Below, piece by piece: positions 1-8,885 of a stretch of 64,000 nt of DNA; positions within the stretch are counted from its first letter, which is position 1, and every line of letters begins with the position of its first letter. The stretch covers positions 1-64,000 of the forward strand of contig CACHNE010000004.1 in assembly GCA_902581145.1 (NCBI GenBank), in the 5' to 3' direction. The stretch comes from an uncultured Bacteroidota bacterium. Its GTDB lineage: Bacteria > Bacteroidota > Bacteroidia > Flavobacteriales > Flavobacteriaceae. The notes under the pieces were generated by a model. The model searched no databases. It had not been told where the DNA came from and saw only the letters and a list, made by a program, of their open reading frames with translations. A program made the position numbers and the translations under genes.

Positions 1-1149
1 ATTGGTTCCTGTTTGACCCCATATAATCTGACCAGTTTCATAATCAATAAGATTATCTGATCTATCTGTTTGTTTCCCATTACTTTCCATGGAAGCTTGT
101 TGCAAATACTTACTGAAACTTTTTAAATTTTCAGAGTATGGAATGATAGCGTGCGTATGGTAATTAAAAAAGTTGTTGTACCAAAGACTCAAGCATGCCA
201 TTAAGATGGGAATATTTTTGGAAAACTCATTATTTCTGAAATGCAAATCCATATTTCTTGCTCCATCCAGTAATTCAATAAATTTTTCGAATCCAATCGA
301 TAAGGATATTGACAAGCCAACAGAACTCCACAAGGAGAATCTGCCACCAACCCAATCCCACATCGGAAAGATATTTTCAGAGCTAATCCCGTACTCAATC
401 ACCTTGTCAACATTACTACTTACCGCAATAAAGTGTTTTGAAATATCATTTTCGCTAGCTGACTTCAAAAACCAACTTCTAACAAAGTTTGCATTTGTCA
501 GTGTTTCAATTGTTGTAAAGGTTTTTGAAACTATAATGAAAATCGTTGTTTCAGGATTGATTTTAGTTAATACTTCATTTAGATGGTCTCCGTCAACATT
601 ACTAATAAAATGTATATTTAAATCCGTTTTATAATGAGATAAGGATTCCACGACCATAGATGGTCCAAGATCAGAGCCTCCGATTCCAATATTAACTACA
701 TCTGTGATTTTATCACCCTTAAAGCCTTTGTGATTTCCGTTAAGTACAGATGCAGTAAATAATTTCATCTTTTCTTTTACGGATTTTATTTCAGGGATTA
801 TATCTTTTTTGTTAACTAAAATTTTTTGATTTTCAGACGCTCTCAGCGCTGTATGAAGAACAGCTCTTGATTCTGTTGAATTTATTTTTTCTCCTGAAAA
901 GTACTTTTCAATTGATGATTTAAAGTCAATTTCAATTAATAAATCATTAAATAAGTTAATTGTCTCGGAATTAATTTTGTTTTTTGAAAAATCAAAATAG
1001 AAGTCTTGCCAGCTGACACTGAATTTTTCAGCCCTATCAATATCATCAGTAAACATAGTATCAATATGAATATCTTTAATATCGTTAAAATGATTTCTAA
1101 GTTTATTCCAAGAATTGGTTTTAGTAGGATTCGTTGACTTTAATGACAT
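1..1149 (-). CDS. pgi: Glucose-6-phosphate isomerase, C-terminus cut by window edge
   Basis: Interconverts glucose 6-phosphate and fructose 6-phosphate in the cytoplasm. Translating the minus strand from the ATG at 1149 gives an open frame to the window edge, about 383 residues, starting MSLKSTNPTK. Visible family signatures are the sugar-phosphate (SIS) segment NIGIGGSDLGPSMV, the stretch WDWVGGRFSLWSSVGL, which is a PGI signature, and SMESNGK followed by IIWGQTGTN near the edge; that last segment reads WGEPGTN in most homologues. The remaining C-terminal part lies outside the window. The ATG overlaps the TAA stop of the upstream M23 gene by one base (TAATG), so translation is probably coupled. 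Identification is firm; only completeness is unknown. Confidence 0.96.
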   Translation of the reverse strand, partial: MSLKSTNPTKTNSWNKLRNHFNDIKDIHIDTMFTDDIDRAEKFSVSWQDFYFDFSKNKINSETINLFNDLLIEIDFKSSIEKYFSGEKINSTESRAVLHTALRASENQKILVNKKDIIPEIKSVKEKMKLFTASVLNGNHKGFKGDKITDVVNIGIGGSDLGPSMVVESLSHYKTDLNIHFISNVDGDHLNEVLTKINPETTIFIIVSKTFTTIETLTNANFVRSWFLKSASENDISKHFIAVSSNVDKVIEYGISSENIFPMWDWVGGRFSLWSSVGLSISLSIGFEKFIELLDGARNMDLHFRNNEFSKNIPILMACLSLWYNNFFNYHTHAIIPYSENLKSFSKYLQQASMESNGKQTDRSDNLIDYETGQIIWGQTGTN

Positions 1150-2402
1150 TATTCGAAATTTATTTGATTCAATGTTTCCTCAAAAGGAACTTTATATATT
1201 TCAAAATTAACTTTTAATTCCGAAGGAACTGGCCTGCCAGCAGGTAATTTTTGTTTAAAAGGATCAACTTGGCGATTATTTTTCCAAAACCTGTAACAAA
1301 CATGCGGCCCCGAGGTGTTTCCTGTCATTCCAATTCTTCCAATCACATCACCCTGCTTTACATATTGACCTTTTTTTACTCTTCCATTTTTTTGCATGTG
1401 TAAATACTGAGTTGAGTAAGTGTCATTGTGTTTTATTTTCACATAGTATCCATTTGCTCTAGTGTAAGCTGATTTTTCAACTCTTCCATCAGCAGTAGCC
1501 ATTATTGGAGTACCTGTTGGGGCAGCAAAATCAGTCCCCTTGTGTGGTCTTACTTTGTTACCATAGTAAGCAATTCTTCTTTTTAGGTTATATCTGGACG
1601 AGATATTACTAAATCTAACCGGAGACTTTAAGAATGTTCTTTCTAAGCTATTACCATTTTGATCATAGAACTCTGAGGTTTTCTTAAGTGAGTCTGTAAC
1701 GAAGTTAAAGGCAAATAGTTCTTCTCCATTATGTTTAAAATATGCAGCGTCAATATTTTTAATTCCTACAAGAATTGTATCCTCTATATATCTCTCATTA
1801 TATATTATTTTAAAACTATCTCCTTTTTGAATTCTTGTGAAGTCAATCGTCCAAGCATAAACATCAGAAAGTTGATTGATTAGTTCCCAAGGTAATCCAT
1901 TTTCATCCATCGTTTCAGAAAGACTACTTGTTATCACTCCTGATGTTGTTTTATTTACGATTTTAAAAGGTTTTTTCTGATTATAGGCTGATATAGAATC
2001 AAAGTTTGAAAAATCAATTACCACATAGTTTAGAAGATTTGGTTGATATATGAAATATTTTGGGATAGCTGTAGAATCTTTTGTTGAAAGAATCGTATAT
2101 GGCTTTCCTGCGGTTAACCATCTTACGTCAAAAGAATCTTTTATGCTTTGAACAATATTATATATTTGAGAATAAGACATCTTATTTCTCAGCATGATCT
2201 CGCCAAAACTATCTCCAAACTGAATTGTGTCTCTATCAACTCGGTAATTATCTAAATTAAAACCAAATTCTATATTATCCTTCTTTTCTAAAAAGAACTC
2301 TTCTTTAGAGCTATCAGAAAACAGGCCGAATAAATAATAAATTGAATAAATAAAACCAGTAAGAATTAAGGAAAGGAATAAAATTCTGAATAACCTTTTC
2401 AT
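1149..2402 (-). CDS. M23-family peptidoglycan peptidase-like membrane protein
   Basis: A 417-residue envelope protein with one N-terminal membrane segment (about residues 5-27), a long periplasmic middle region and a C-terminal LytM/M23 domain (about 265-380). The first zinc-site motif HxxxD is present (H287 and D291 in PHKGTDFAAP) and H335 lies in YLHM. The usual second motif HxH is HVC here (H367, C369), so the expected third zinc ligand is a cysteine. M23 enzymes cut peptide crosslinks in peptidoglycan, or act as inactive regulators when residues are lost. It follows the DUF3108 gene directly and overlaps pgi by one base. Whether it is active cannot be told from sequence. Confidence 0.88.
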   Translation of the reverse strand: MKRLFRILFLSLILTGFIYSIYYLFGLFSDSSKEEFFLEKKDNIEFGFNLDNYRVDRDTIQFGDSFGEIMLRNKMSYSQIYNIVQSIKDSFDVRWLTAGKPYTILSTKDSTAIPKYFIYQPNLLNYVVIDFSNFDSISAYNQKKPFKIVNKTTSGVITSSLSETMDENGLPWELINQLSDVYAWTIDFTRIQKGDSFKIIYNERYIEDTILVGIKNIDAAYFKHNGEELFAFNFVTDSLKKTSEFYDQNGNSLERTFLKSPVRFSNISSRYNLKRRIAYYGNKVRPHKGTDFAAPTGTPIMATADGRVEKSAYTRANGYYVKIKHNDTYSTQYLHMQKNGRVKKGQYVKQGDVIGRIGMTGNTSGPHVCYRFWKNNRQVDPFKQKLPAGRPVPSELKVNFEIYKVPFEETLNQINFE

Positions 2403-3176
2403 TTAGTCAAATTTAATTTCAAACGGATTATTAAGATTACTAAAGGATTCTAAATCAATACGTATTGACCCAACAATTATATCAGCTTTTATCTTAATAG
2501 GAATTCTATTTTTATCAGCGGTAATCCACATGGTTAAACTTTCATCTTTCTTGAATACTCTACCAGACTGCACATATGGCTGAATTTTATAACATATAAT
2601 TTTACCAAAATTAGTATTTAAAATTTCAGTTGACAAATACTTTATTTTTAATTTATAATTTTCAGAATCAAAAAACATATCAATCGACATTTCGTTTCTG
2701 TCATCTAGTTTTTTTAAACTGAAAAAATTTCGCAGGTAATAAAAAACCGAAACCATATCCTGAGAATTTTTCTTAAATGAAAAATCTTTGGTTGTATTGT
2801 TCTTTAAATCATCAACTTCAGCAATTTGTGTTTTTTGATCAAATAGTATTTCAATATTCTTGGTGTATCCACCTTCATTTATATTTCTAATAAATTTATT
2901 TGGTAAAATGTTTTTCTTGTAAAAATAGCTTTCATATCTATCATGAACCTTAAAAAATAAATTTACAGCTCCAGTACTTTTACCTATCATCTTTGCATGA
3001 AGTAATTTATTGTTACTATTGACTTCGGATAGATTCACAGTTGCCTCACCTGCTTTAAACCAACCACTGTATGAAAGTTTATATTTAAACCACTCACCAG
3101 ATTTGAAAGCCATTTTATTTTGAGCATTTGCAAAATGCAATAAAAAAAACAGCAGTAAAAATAGATGGAATTTCAT
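2403..3176 (-). CDS. DUF3108-family exported protein
   Basis: Predicted 257-residue secreted or periplasmic protein. I chose the ATG at 3176 because it starts a clear signal peptide (MKFHLFLLLFFLLHFANAQ); the longer frame from 3224 would put 16 polar residues in front of it and run into uvrC. The mature part has the pattern of DUF3108 proteins: FKSGEWFKYKLSYSGWFKAG near the start, an alternating beta-strand body, and MWITADKNRIPIKIKADIIVG near the end. The family's function is unknown; in Bacteroidota it is commonly exported and predicted beta-rich. It sits one base after uvrC and directly before the M23 gene, so it is probably cotranscribed with envelope genes downstream. Confidence 0.8.
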   Translation of the reverse strand: MKFHLFLLLFFLLHFANAQNKMAFKSGEWFKYKLSYSGWFKAGEATVNLSEVNSNNKLLHAKMIGKSTGAVNLFFKVHDRYESYFYKKNILPNKFIRNINEGGYTKNIEILFDQKTQIAEVDDLKNNTTKDFSFKKNSQDMVSVFYYLRNFFSLKKLDDRNEMSIDMFFDSENYKLKIKYLSTEILNTNFGKIICYKIQPYVQSGRVFKKDESLTMWITADKNRIPIKIKADIIVGSIRIDLESFSNLNNPFEIKFD

Positions 3177-3177
3177 T

Positions 3178-4998
3178 TTAATTATTGAAGTAGTTATAAA
3201 TAATTCTTGCTTTATTTTGACCAACTACAGAATTTAGTTCTTTAATAGATTTTGTCTTAATACTGTTGACCGACTTAAATTTCTTCATCAAAATCAAAGC
3301 TGTTTTTTCACCGATTCCATCAATAATGTTTAATTCTGAATTAAGGAAATTATTATCTCTTCTGTTTCTGTATTGTCTTAAACTAAATCTATGAGCCTCA
3401 TCCCTTAGTTTTTGTATCAACTTAAGTGATTCTGATTTTTTATCTATATATAAAGGGGTACTTTCATTAGCAAAATATATTTCCTCCAATCTTTTTGCTA
3501 TTCCTATTATTGTAACTTTTTTTTCTATTCCAAGATTTTGTAGAGCTACTAACGATGAGGAAAGCTGCCCTTTACCTCCATCAATAATAATTAAATTTGG
3601 AAGGTTCTGCTTTTCTTTAATCAATCTTGAATATCTTCTAAAAACCACCTCTTTCATTGAAGCAAAATCATCTGGGGAGGAAACAGTTTTAATATTGAAA
3701 TGTCTGTAGTCTTTTTTTGAGGGTTTTCCGTTTTTAAAAACAACGCATGCTGAAGAAGGGAATGAACCTTGAAAATTGGAGTTGTCAAAACACTCAATAT
3801 GTTGAGGTAAAGATTCCATATTTAAATCTTTTTGTAAAGTTGTCAAAATCCTCAAACTGCTTTCTGAAGATTTTACTTCTAATTTTGACTTAAAGAAATT
3901 CATCTTGTAGTTTTTAATATTTCTTATTGACATTTCAACTAAATGTTTTTTTTCACCTAAAACGGGAACAAATGACTTTTTATAATCCATTGATTCAACA
4001 TTTATATTCGAGCACATCTGTTTTGATTTTGATAAAAACTTAACTTTAATCTGTGATATTAATTGTTCAAGTATGATTTTATCTTTTATAATATTTGATT
4101 TCTTCGCATGAGTATTAAATGAGCTTATTATAAATCCGTTTGAAATTTGAGTAAAATTTATATATGCATAATCATTATCAGAAATTATCGCATAAATATC
4201 TAAATCTTTAATTTTTGAACTTACAACCATTGATTTAAATTGATAATTTTCTAAAGCTTTCAACTTAGTTTTATATTCTTCCGCTTTTTCAAATTCTTCG
4301 GCCTTTGATAAAGAAATCATTTGCTTTTTAAGGTGAGACTTTGATTTTGAGAATTTTCCTTTCAAAATACTCTTCACCGAAACTATTATTTCTTTGTATT
4401 TTTTTTCAGAAATTAAGTTTGATGCAGAAAAATCATCTTTTTCAAAACCCAAAATTATAAAGTATCCGTTTTTTTCAAGAACCCTCAGAGATAATTTTAT
4501 TTTAGAATCATTTATGATTTTTTGGGATAGATTATAATTTGTTTTTCGAATTGGATAAATATTATTTATTAAGTCCAAAAGTGTATTGATTGTCTTAATG
4601 TTGGTGTATGGGCCGAAATATTCTGAGCCGTCATTTATTACTTTTCTTGTTAAAAAAATTCTTGGGAATCGTTCATTTTTTATACAAATCCAAGGATAAG
4701 ATTTTCCATCCTTTAATAAAATATTGTACTTAGGTTTAAATTTTTTTATCAGATTATTTTCAAGTAAAAGAGCATCAGATTCTGTTTCAACAAGAATTAC
4801 AGAAATATCTTCAATATTAGATACCAATGATTTTGTTTTTTCGTCTGAATGTTTTGAGTTAAAATATGAGCGAACCCTATTTCTCAAATTTTTGGCTTTA
4901 CCAACATATATCACATTGCCGGATTTATCTAAAAACTTGTAGACACCTGGTGATTTGGTGAGATTTTTTAAATAATCAGTAAAGTTGATTTTTGGCAT
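3178..4998 (-). CDS. uvrC: UvrABC excinuclease subunit C
   Basis: Nucleotide-excision-repair nuclease that cuts on both sides of a lesion marked by UvrAB. At 606 residues it is full length. Domains in order: GIY-YIG nuclease (G18-V-Y20 and I30-Y-V-G33), a UVR UvrB-binding motif around residues 225-255, the RNase-H-like 5' nuclease domain with FDNSN, LIIIDGGKGQL and DEAHRFSLRQYR carrying acidic and histidine catalytic positions, and a C-terminal helix-hairpin-helix pair (IDGIGEKTALILMKKF). ATG start at 4998. A TAnnTTTG-type element lies only four bases upstream, so a transcript starting at or next to the ATG is possible; otherwise it is read through from the DksA-like gene 48 bases away. Confidence 0.97.
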   Translation of the reverse strand: MPKINFTDYLKNLTKSPGVYKFLDKSGNVIYVGKAKNLRNRVRSYFNSKHSDEKTKSLVSNIEDISVILVETESDALLLENNLIKKFKPKYNILLKDGKSYPWICIKNERFPRIFLTRKVINDGSEYFGPYTNIKTINTLLDLINNIYPIRKTNYNLSQKIINDSKIKLSLRVLEKNGYFIILGFEKDDFSASNLISEKKYKEIIVSVKSILKGKFSKSKSHLKKQMISLSKAEEFEKAEEYKTKLKALENYQFKSMVVSSKIKDLDIYAIISDNDYAYINFTQISNGFIISSFNTHAKKSNIIKDKIILEQLISQIKVKFLSKSKQMCSNINVESMDYKKSFVPVLGEKKHLVEMSIRNIKNYKMNFFKSKLEVKSSESSLRILTTLQKDLNMESLPQHIECFDNSNFQGSFPSSACVVFKNGKPSKKDYRHFNIKTVSSPDDFASMKEVVFRRYSRLIKEKQNLPNLIIIDGGKGQLSSSLVALQNLGIEKKVTIIGIAKRLEEIYFANESTPLYIDKKSESLKLIQKLRDEAHRFSLRQYRNRRDNNFLNSELNIIDGIGEKTALILMKKFKSVNSIKTKSIKELNSVVGQNKARIIYNYFNN

Positions 4999-5002
4999 AT
5001 GT

Positions 5003-5010
5003 CAAATATA
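5003..5010 (-). promoter_or_regulatory. Candidate -7 promoter element for uvrC
   Basis: On the minus strand this reads TATATTTG, a perfect match to the Bacteroidota -7 element TAnnTTTG. It ends four bases before the uvrC ATG, which would place the transcript start around the start codon (leaderless or nearly so). No TTG was found at the proper distance upstream, so this is only a half-promoter and could be chance in AT-rich DNA. Confidence 0.35.
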
Positions 5011-5046
5011 CCACGAAAGTTAATTATGTGTAAAAAGAACGATACA

Positions 5047-5430
5047 CTATTTCTGCATATTCTTTGCCTCGATACTTAAAGTAGCATGCGGAACAAGCAT
5101 AAGCCTTTTCTTCGAAATAAGTTTACCGGTTACTCTGCAGACTCCATACGTTTTATTCTGAATTCTTATAAGAGCAGTTTTCAAATCTCTTATGAATTTT
5201 TCCTGTCTTAGTGCTAATTGAGAATTGGACTCCTTACTCATAACAGTACTTCCTTCATCAAAAGCTTTAAATGTTGGAGAGGTGTCCTCAGTGCCATTGT
5301 TATGATCATTCATATATGCACTTTTGATAAGTTCAAGATCATGCTTGGCCTTATCAATCTTTTCATTAATTAATTTTTTAAACTCTGCTAAGTCAGAATC
5401 CGAATATCTAATATTTACATCTTTACTCAT
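5047..5430 (-). CDS. DksA/TraR-family protein with degenerate zinc finger
   Basis: A 127-residue protein of the DksA/TraR C4-type family, which binds RNA polymerase through its secondary channel and tunes transcription with ppGpp. The N-terminal half is a charged helical hairpin (about residues 10-90). The C-terminal segment TYGVCRVTGKLISKKRL then VPHATLSIEAK aligns with the zinc-finger part, but only C98 remains of the four cysteines; the others read T101, S and A. Loss of these cysteines is compatible with a zinc-independent fold, as in several DksA relatives. The gene starts four bases after ileS and is probably cotranscribed with it. It may be a transcription regulator acting beside RNA polymerase, but this is by family only. 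Confidence 0.82.
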   Translation of the reverse strand: MSKDVNIRYSDSDLAEFKKLINEKIDKAKHDLELIKSAYMNDHNNGTEDTSPTFKAFDEGSTVMSKESNSQLALRQEKFIRDLKTALIRIQNKTYGVCRVTGKLISKKRLMLVPHATLSIEAKNMQK

Positions 5431-5434
5431 AGTT

Positions 5435-8400
5435 TCAAACTTTAGTTATAAATATTTTTGTTTTTAATTTATCAAATATAATATCTATTCCTCCGCTACT
5501 TTTAACATTAAATTGAATGATGTTAGAAAGTGTTTCGGATTTGACATAATCTAAGTTTTTATTTATTGCGTTTTGGATTTCTTCGTCTCCATTAAAAATC
5601 AGGTTAATTCTGTCCGTAACCTCAAAACCTTCTGATTTTCTTAAATTTTGAATTTTACTAACAACTTCTCTTGCGATACCTTCATTTCTAAGCTCATCAT
5701 TAATTGTTATATCAAGAGCAACAGTGATATTTCCCTCATTTGCTACCTGCCATCCTTCAATATCTTTTGAGGAGATTTCAAAATCATCAACATCGAAAGT
5801 TATAGTTTTTTTATCAATTAATAAATCAATTTTTCCTGTTTTTTCTAACTCAATTATACTATGATTGTCTAATGAATTAACAAGTGTTGAAATTTCCTTC
5901 ATATGCTTTCCGTATGTTGGTCCAAGTTTTTTAAAATTTGGTTTAATCGATTTTACTAATAAGTCAGATTCACCCTCTAAAAACTCAATGCTTTTTACAT
6001 TCACTTCACGCTTGATTTCTTCGGAAACGCTTTTAATTATGTTTTTTTGTTCTAAGTTATTTACAGGGATCAATATCTTAGATAATGGTTGTCTTACCTT
6101 AATTTTTTCTTTAGCCCTAAGGGATAACGTAAGGGAAGAAATTGTTTGAGCATAATTTATCTTTTGCTGTAATTTTAAATCAATTTTTGAATTGTCAGCA
6201 ACTGGAAAATCTTCCAAATGAATGCTTTCGGAATAATCTTTACTTATATTTTTTGTTAAGTCAATGTAAAGTCTATCCATAAAAAACGGAGAAATAGGTG
6301 CAGATAACTTTGAAATATCTATCAATACTTCATAAAGGGTTTGAAAAGCAGAAATTTTATCTTTTTCATATTCTCCTTTCCAGAATCTTCTTCTGCTTAA
6401 TCTAACATACCAGTTACTTAAATTATCAATGACAAAATTATTTATAGCTCGTGCAGCTTTAGTTGGCTCATAATCATTGTAAAATTGATCCACATTGTTA
6501 ATTAATGAATTAAGTTCTGATAAAATCCACCTGTCTAATTCTGGTCTTTCATTAAATTCAATTTCCTTCTCCTCGTAAGTAAATTTGTCAATATTTGCAT
6601 AAAGCGCAAAAAACGAATAAGTGTTATAAAGGGTTCCAAAAAATTTTCTTTTTACTTCGTCAACTCCCTCAAGATCAAATTTCAGATTATCCCATGGGTT
6701 CGAATTTGATATCATATACCACCTTGTAGCATCAGGTCCAAAATCAGATAATGTTCTAAAAGGGTCAATTGCATTTCCCAATCTTTTTGACATTTTTTGA
6801 CCATTTTTGTCAAGAACTAATCCGTTAGAAACTACGTTTTTATAAGATACCGAGTCAAATACCAATGTACTTATTGCATGTAATGTGTAAAACCACCCTC
6901 TTGTTTGGTCGACACCCTCAGCGATAAAATCAGCAGGATAAAAACTTTTTTTATCAATAAACTCTTTGTTTTCAAAGGGATAATGCCATTGTGCATATGG
7001 CATACTTCCAGAGTCGAACCATACATCAATTAGATCAGCTTCTCTAAACATTTTTTTTCCAGAATTCGAAGCTAAAATGATTTTGTCTACTATATTTTTA
7101 TGAAGGTCAATTTTTGAATAGTTTTCATCTGAGAAATTATTGGGTTCAAAATCTTTAAAGGGATGCTCTTCCATAAAACCGGCACATATAGATTTATTTA
7201 TCTCTTCATAAAGTTCTTTTACAGACCCAATACAAACTTCTTCACTACCATCCTCTGTTCTCCATATTGGCAAAGGAATACCCCAAAATCTAGATCTTGA
7301 AAGATTCCAATCATTTACATTTTCAAGCCACTTTTCAAATCTACCTTCTCCAGTTGATTTAGGTTTCCAATTAATTTTTTTATTAAGTAAAACCATTTTA
7401 TTTCTGTACTTAGAAGCGCATATAAACCAAGAATCAATTGGGTAATAAAGAATAGGTTTATCCGTTCGCCAGCAGTTAGGATAACTGTGCTTATATTTTT
7501 CAACTCTGAATGCCTTATTTTCAATTTTTAGCTTAATGGCAATCTCGACATCAACAGATTTTTCAGGAATACTTTTTGAATCATAATATTCATTTTTAAC
7601 AAACTTTCCTGAAAATTCATCCATTTCTGGTCTGAATTTTCCCTGTAAATCAACTAGTGGAACTAAATCTCCAACTTCATCTTTAACCAACATTGGAGGG
7701 ATTGGTGGTTTAGCATTTTTTGCTACAAATGCATCGTCAGCTCCAAATGTTGGTGCAGTATGCACAATACCAGTACCATCACTTGTTGTTACAAAATCAC
7801 CGGTAATTATTCTAAATGCATTTTCTGGATTATCGAAAGGCTTAGCATAATCTAAAAGTTGTTCGTACTGAATATTCTCCAAATCTTTACCCTTAAATGT
7901 ACATATCTTAATAAATGGAATTTGTTTAGAATCAAATTCATATTTATTTATTTCATCTAAATCAGATGTCTCATGATAATTTCCTGAAAACTGTTTTAAA
8001 ATCAAATCTTCTGCTACAATGTAATCAGCCCTTAAACCTGTATATTGATTGAATGATTTGATTAATGAATAATCAATTTTTGGACCAACAGTCAATGCAG
8101 TGTTGCTTGGTAATGTCCAAGGAGTTGTGGTCCAAGCAAGAACAAAAATATCATCATCTGAATTTAAAAATTTTGGAAGCTCAGCTTTCTTCAATTTAAA
8201 TTGTGCAGTAACCGTAGTATCGGTAACATCTTGATAAGTACCCGGCTGATTTAACTCATGAGAACTAATTGCAGTCCCAGCCTTAGGAGAATAAGGTTGT
8301 ATTGTGTATCCTTTGTACATTAAGTCCTTATTATAAATCTCTTTAAGAAGCCACCAAACTGACTCCATGTATTTTGAGGTGTATGTAATATATGGGTTAT

Positions 8401-8848
8401 CAACATCAACCCAATAGCCCATTTTTTTTGTTAAATCGTTCCATATATCAGTGTACTTCATCACAGCCTTTTTACATTCATTGTTGTAATCTTCGATTGT
8501 GATTTTTTTTCCAATATCTTCTTTTGTAATACCCAACGCATTTTCAACACCCAATTCAACCGGTAAACCATGTGTATCCCAACCTGCTTTACGTTGGACA
8601 GAATAGCCCTTCATCGTCTTATATCTAAGGAAAATGTCTTTTATAGAACGTGCTAAAACATGATGAATTCCGGGAAGTCCATTTGCAGAAGGAGGTCCTT
8701 CAAAAAAGATAAATTGATTTTTATCATTTGACTTTTCAATTGATTTTCTAAAAATATCATTATCCTCCCAGTATGAAAGAATTTCATCTGAAATTTGAGG
8801 AAGATTCAATTTTTTATATTCCTTGAAAGTCATCAGTTTTTTTGACAT
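5435..8848 (-). CDS. ileS: Isoleucyl-tRNA synthetase
   Basis: Charges tRNA-Ile with isoleucine. The 1137-residue length matches the long Bacteroidota form. The class I HIGH signature appears as GIHH within PPSANGLPGIHHVLAR (about residues 51-66), followed by the conserved KAGWDTHGLPVE. The editing (CP1) domain contains TTTPWTLPSNTALTV, and the KMSKR loop is GQKMSKRLGN near residue 685. The anticodon-binding domain holds NWYVRLSRRRFW. The C-terminal third is the Bacteroidota-type extension rather than a zinc finger like that of E. coli IleS. ATG start at 8848, 37 bases after radA ends upstream in the direction of transcription it precedes the DksA-like gene. Identification is certain. Confidence 0.98.
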   Translation of the reverse strand: MSKKLMTFKEYKKLNLPQISDEILSYWEDNDIFRKSIEKSNDKNQFIFFEGPPSANGLPGIHHVLARSIKDIFLRYKTMKGYSVQRKAGWDTHGLPVELGVENALGITKEDIGKKITIEDYNNECKKAVMKYTDIWNDLTKKMGYWVDVDNPYITYTSKYMESVWWLLKEIYNKDLMYKGYTIQPYSPKAGTAISSHELNQPGTYQDVTDTTVTAQFKLKKAELPKFLNSDDDIFVLAWTTTPWTLPSNTALTVGPKIDYSLIKSFNQYTGLRADYIVAEDLILKQFSGNYHETSDLDEINKYEFDSKQIPFIKICTFKGKDLENIQYEQLLDYAKPFDNPENAFRIITGDFVTTSDGTGIVHTAPTFGADDAFVAKNAKPPIPPMLVKDEVGDLVPLVDLQGKFRPEMDEFSGKFVKNEYYDSKSIPEKSVDVEIAIKLKIENKAFRVEKYKHSYPNCWRTDKPILYYPIDSWFICASKYRNKMVLLNKKINWKPKSTGEGRFEKWLENVNDWNLSRSRFWGIPLPIWRTEDGSEEVCIGSVKELYEEINKSICAGFMEEHPFKDFEPNNFSDENYSKIDLHKNIVDKIILASNSGKKMFREADLIDVWFDSGSMPYAQWHYPFENKEFIDKKSFYPADFIAEGVDQTRGWFYTLHAISTLVFDSVSYKNVVSNGLVLDKNGQKMSKRLGNAIDPFRTLSDFGPDATRWYMISNSNPWDNLKFDLEGVDEVKRKFFGTLYNTYSFFALYANIDKFTYEEKEIEFNERPELDRWILSELNSLINNVDQFYNDYEPTKAARAINNFVIDNLSNWYVRLSRRRFWKGEYEKDKISAFQTLYEVLIDISKLSAPISPFFMDRLYIDLTKNISKDYSESIHLEDFPVADNSKIDLKLQQKINYAQTISSLTLSLRAKEKIKVRQPLSKILIPVNNLEQKNIIKSVSEEIKREVNVKSIEFLEGESDLLVKSIKPNFKKLGPTYGKHMKEISTLVNSLDNHSIIELEKTGKIDLLIDKKTITFDVDDFEISSKDIEGWQVANEGNITVALDITINDELRNEGIAREVVSKIQNLRKSEGFEVTDRINLIFNGDEEIQNAINKNLDYVKSETLSNIIQFNVKSSGGIDIIFDKLKTKIFITKV

Positions 8849-8885
8849 TTATTGAGGGAACGAAAATACTAAATTTACTTAACTA

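Noticed and set aside
173-634. Plus-strand open frame of 153 residues
   Set aside because: Antisense to pgi; no family resemblance and the minus-strand reading is a clear PGI.
3177-3224. Longer start of the DUF3108 gene at 3224
   Set aside because: Overlaps uvrC and hides the signal peptide that begins at 3176.
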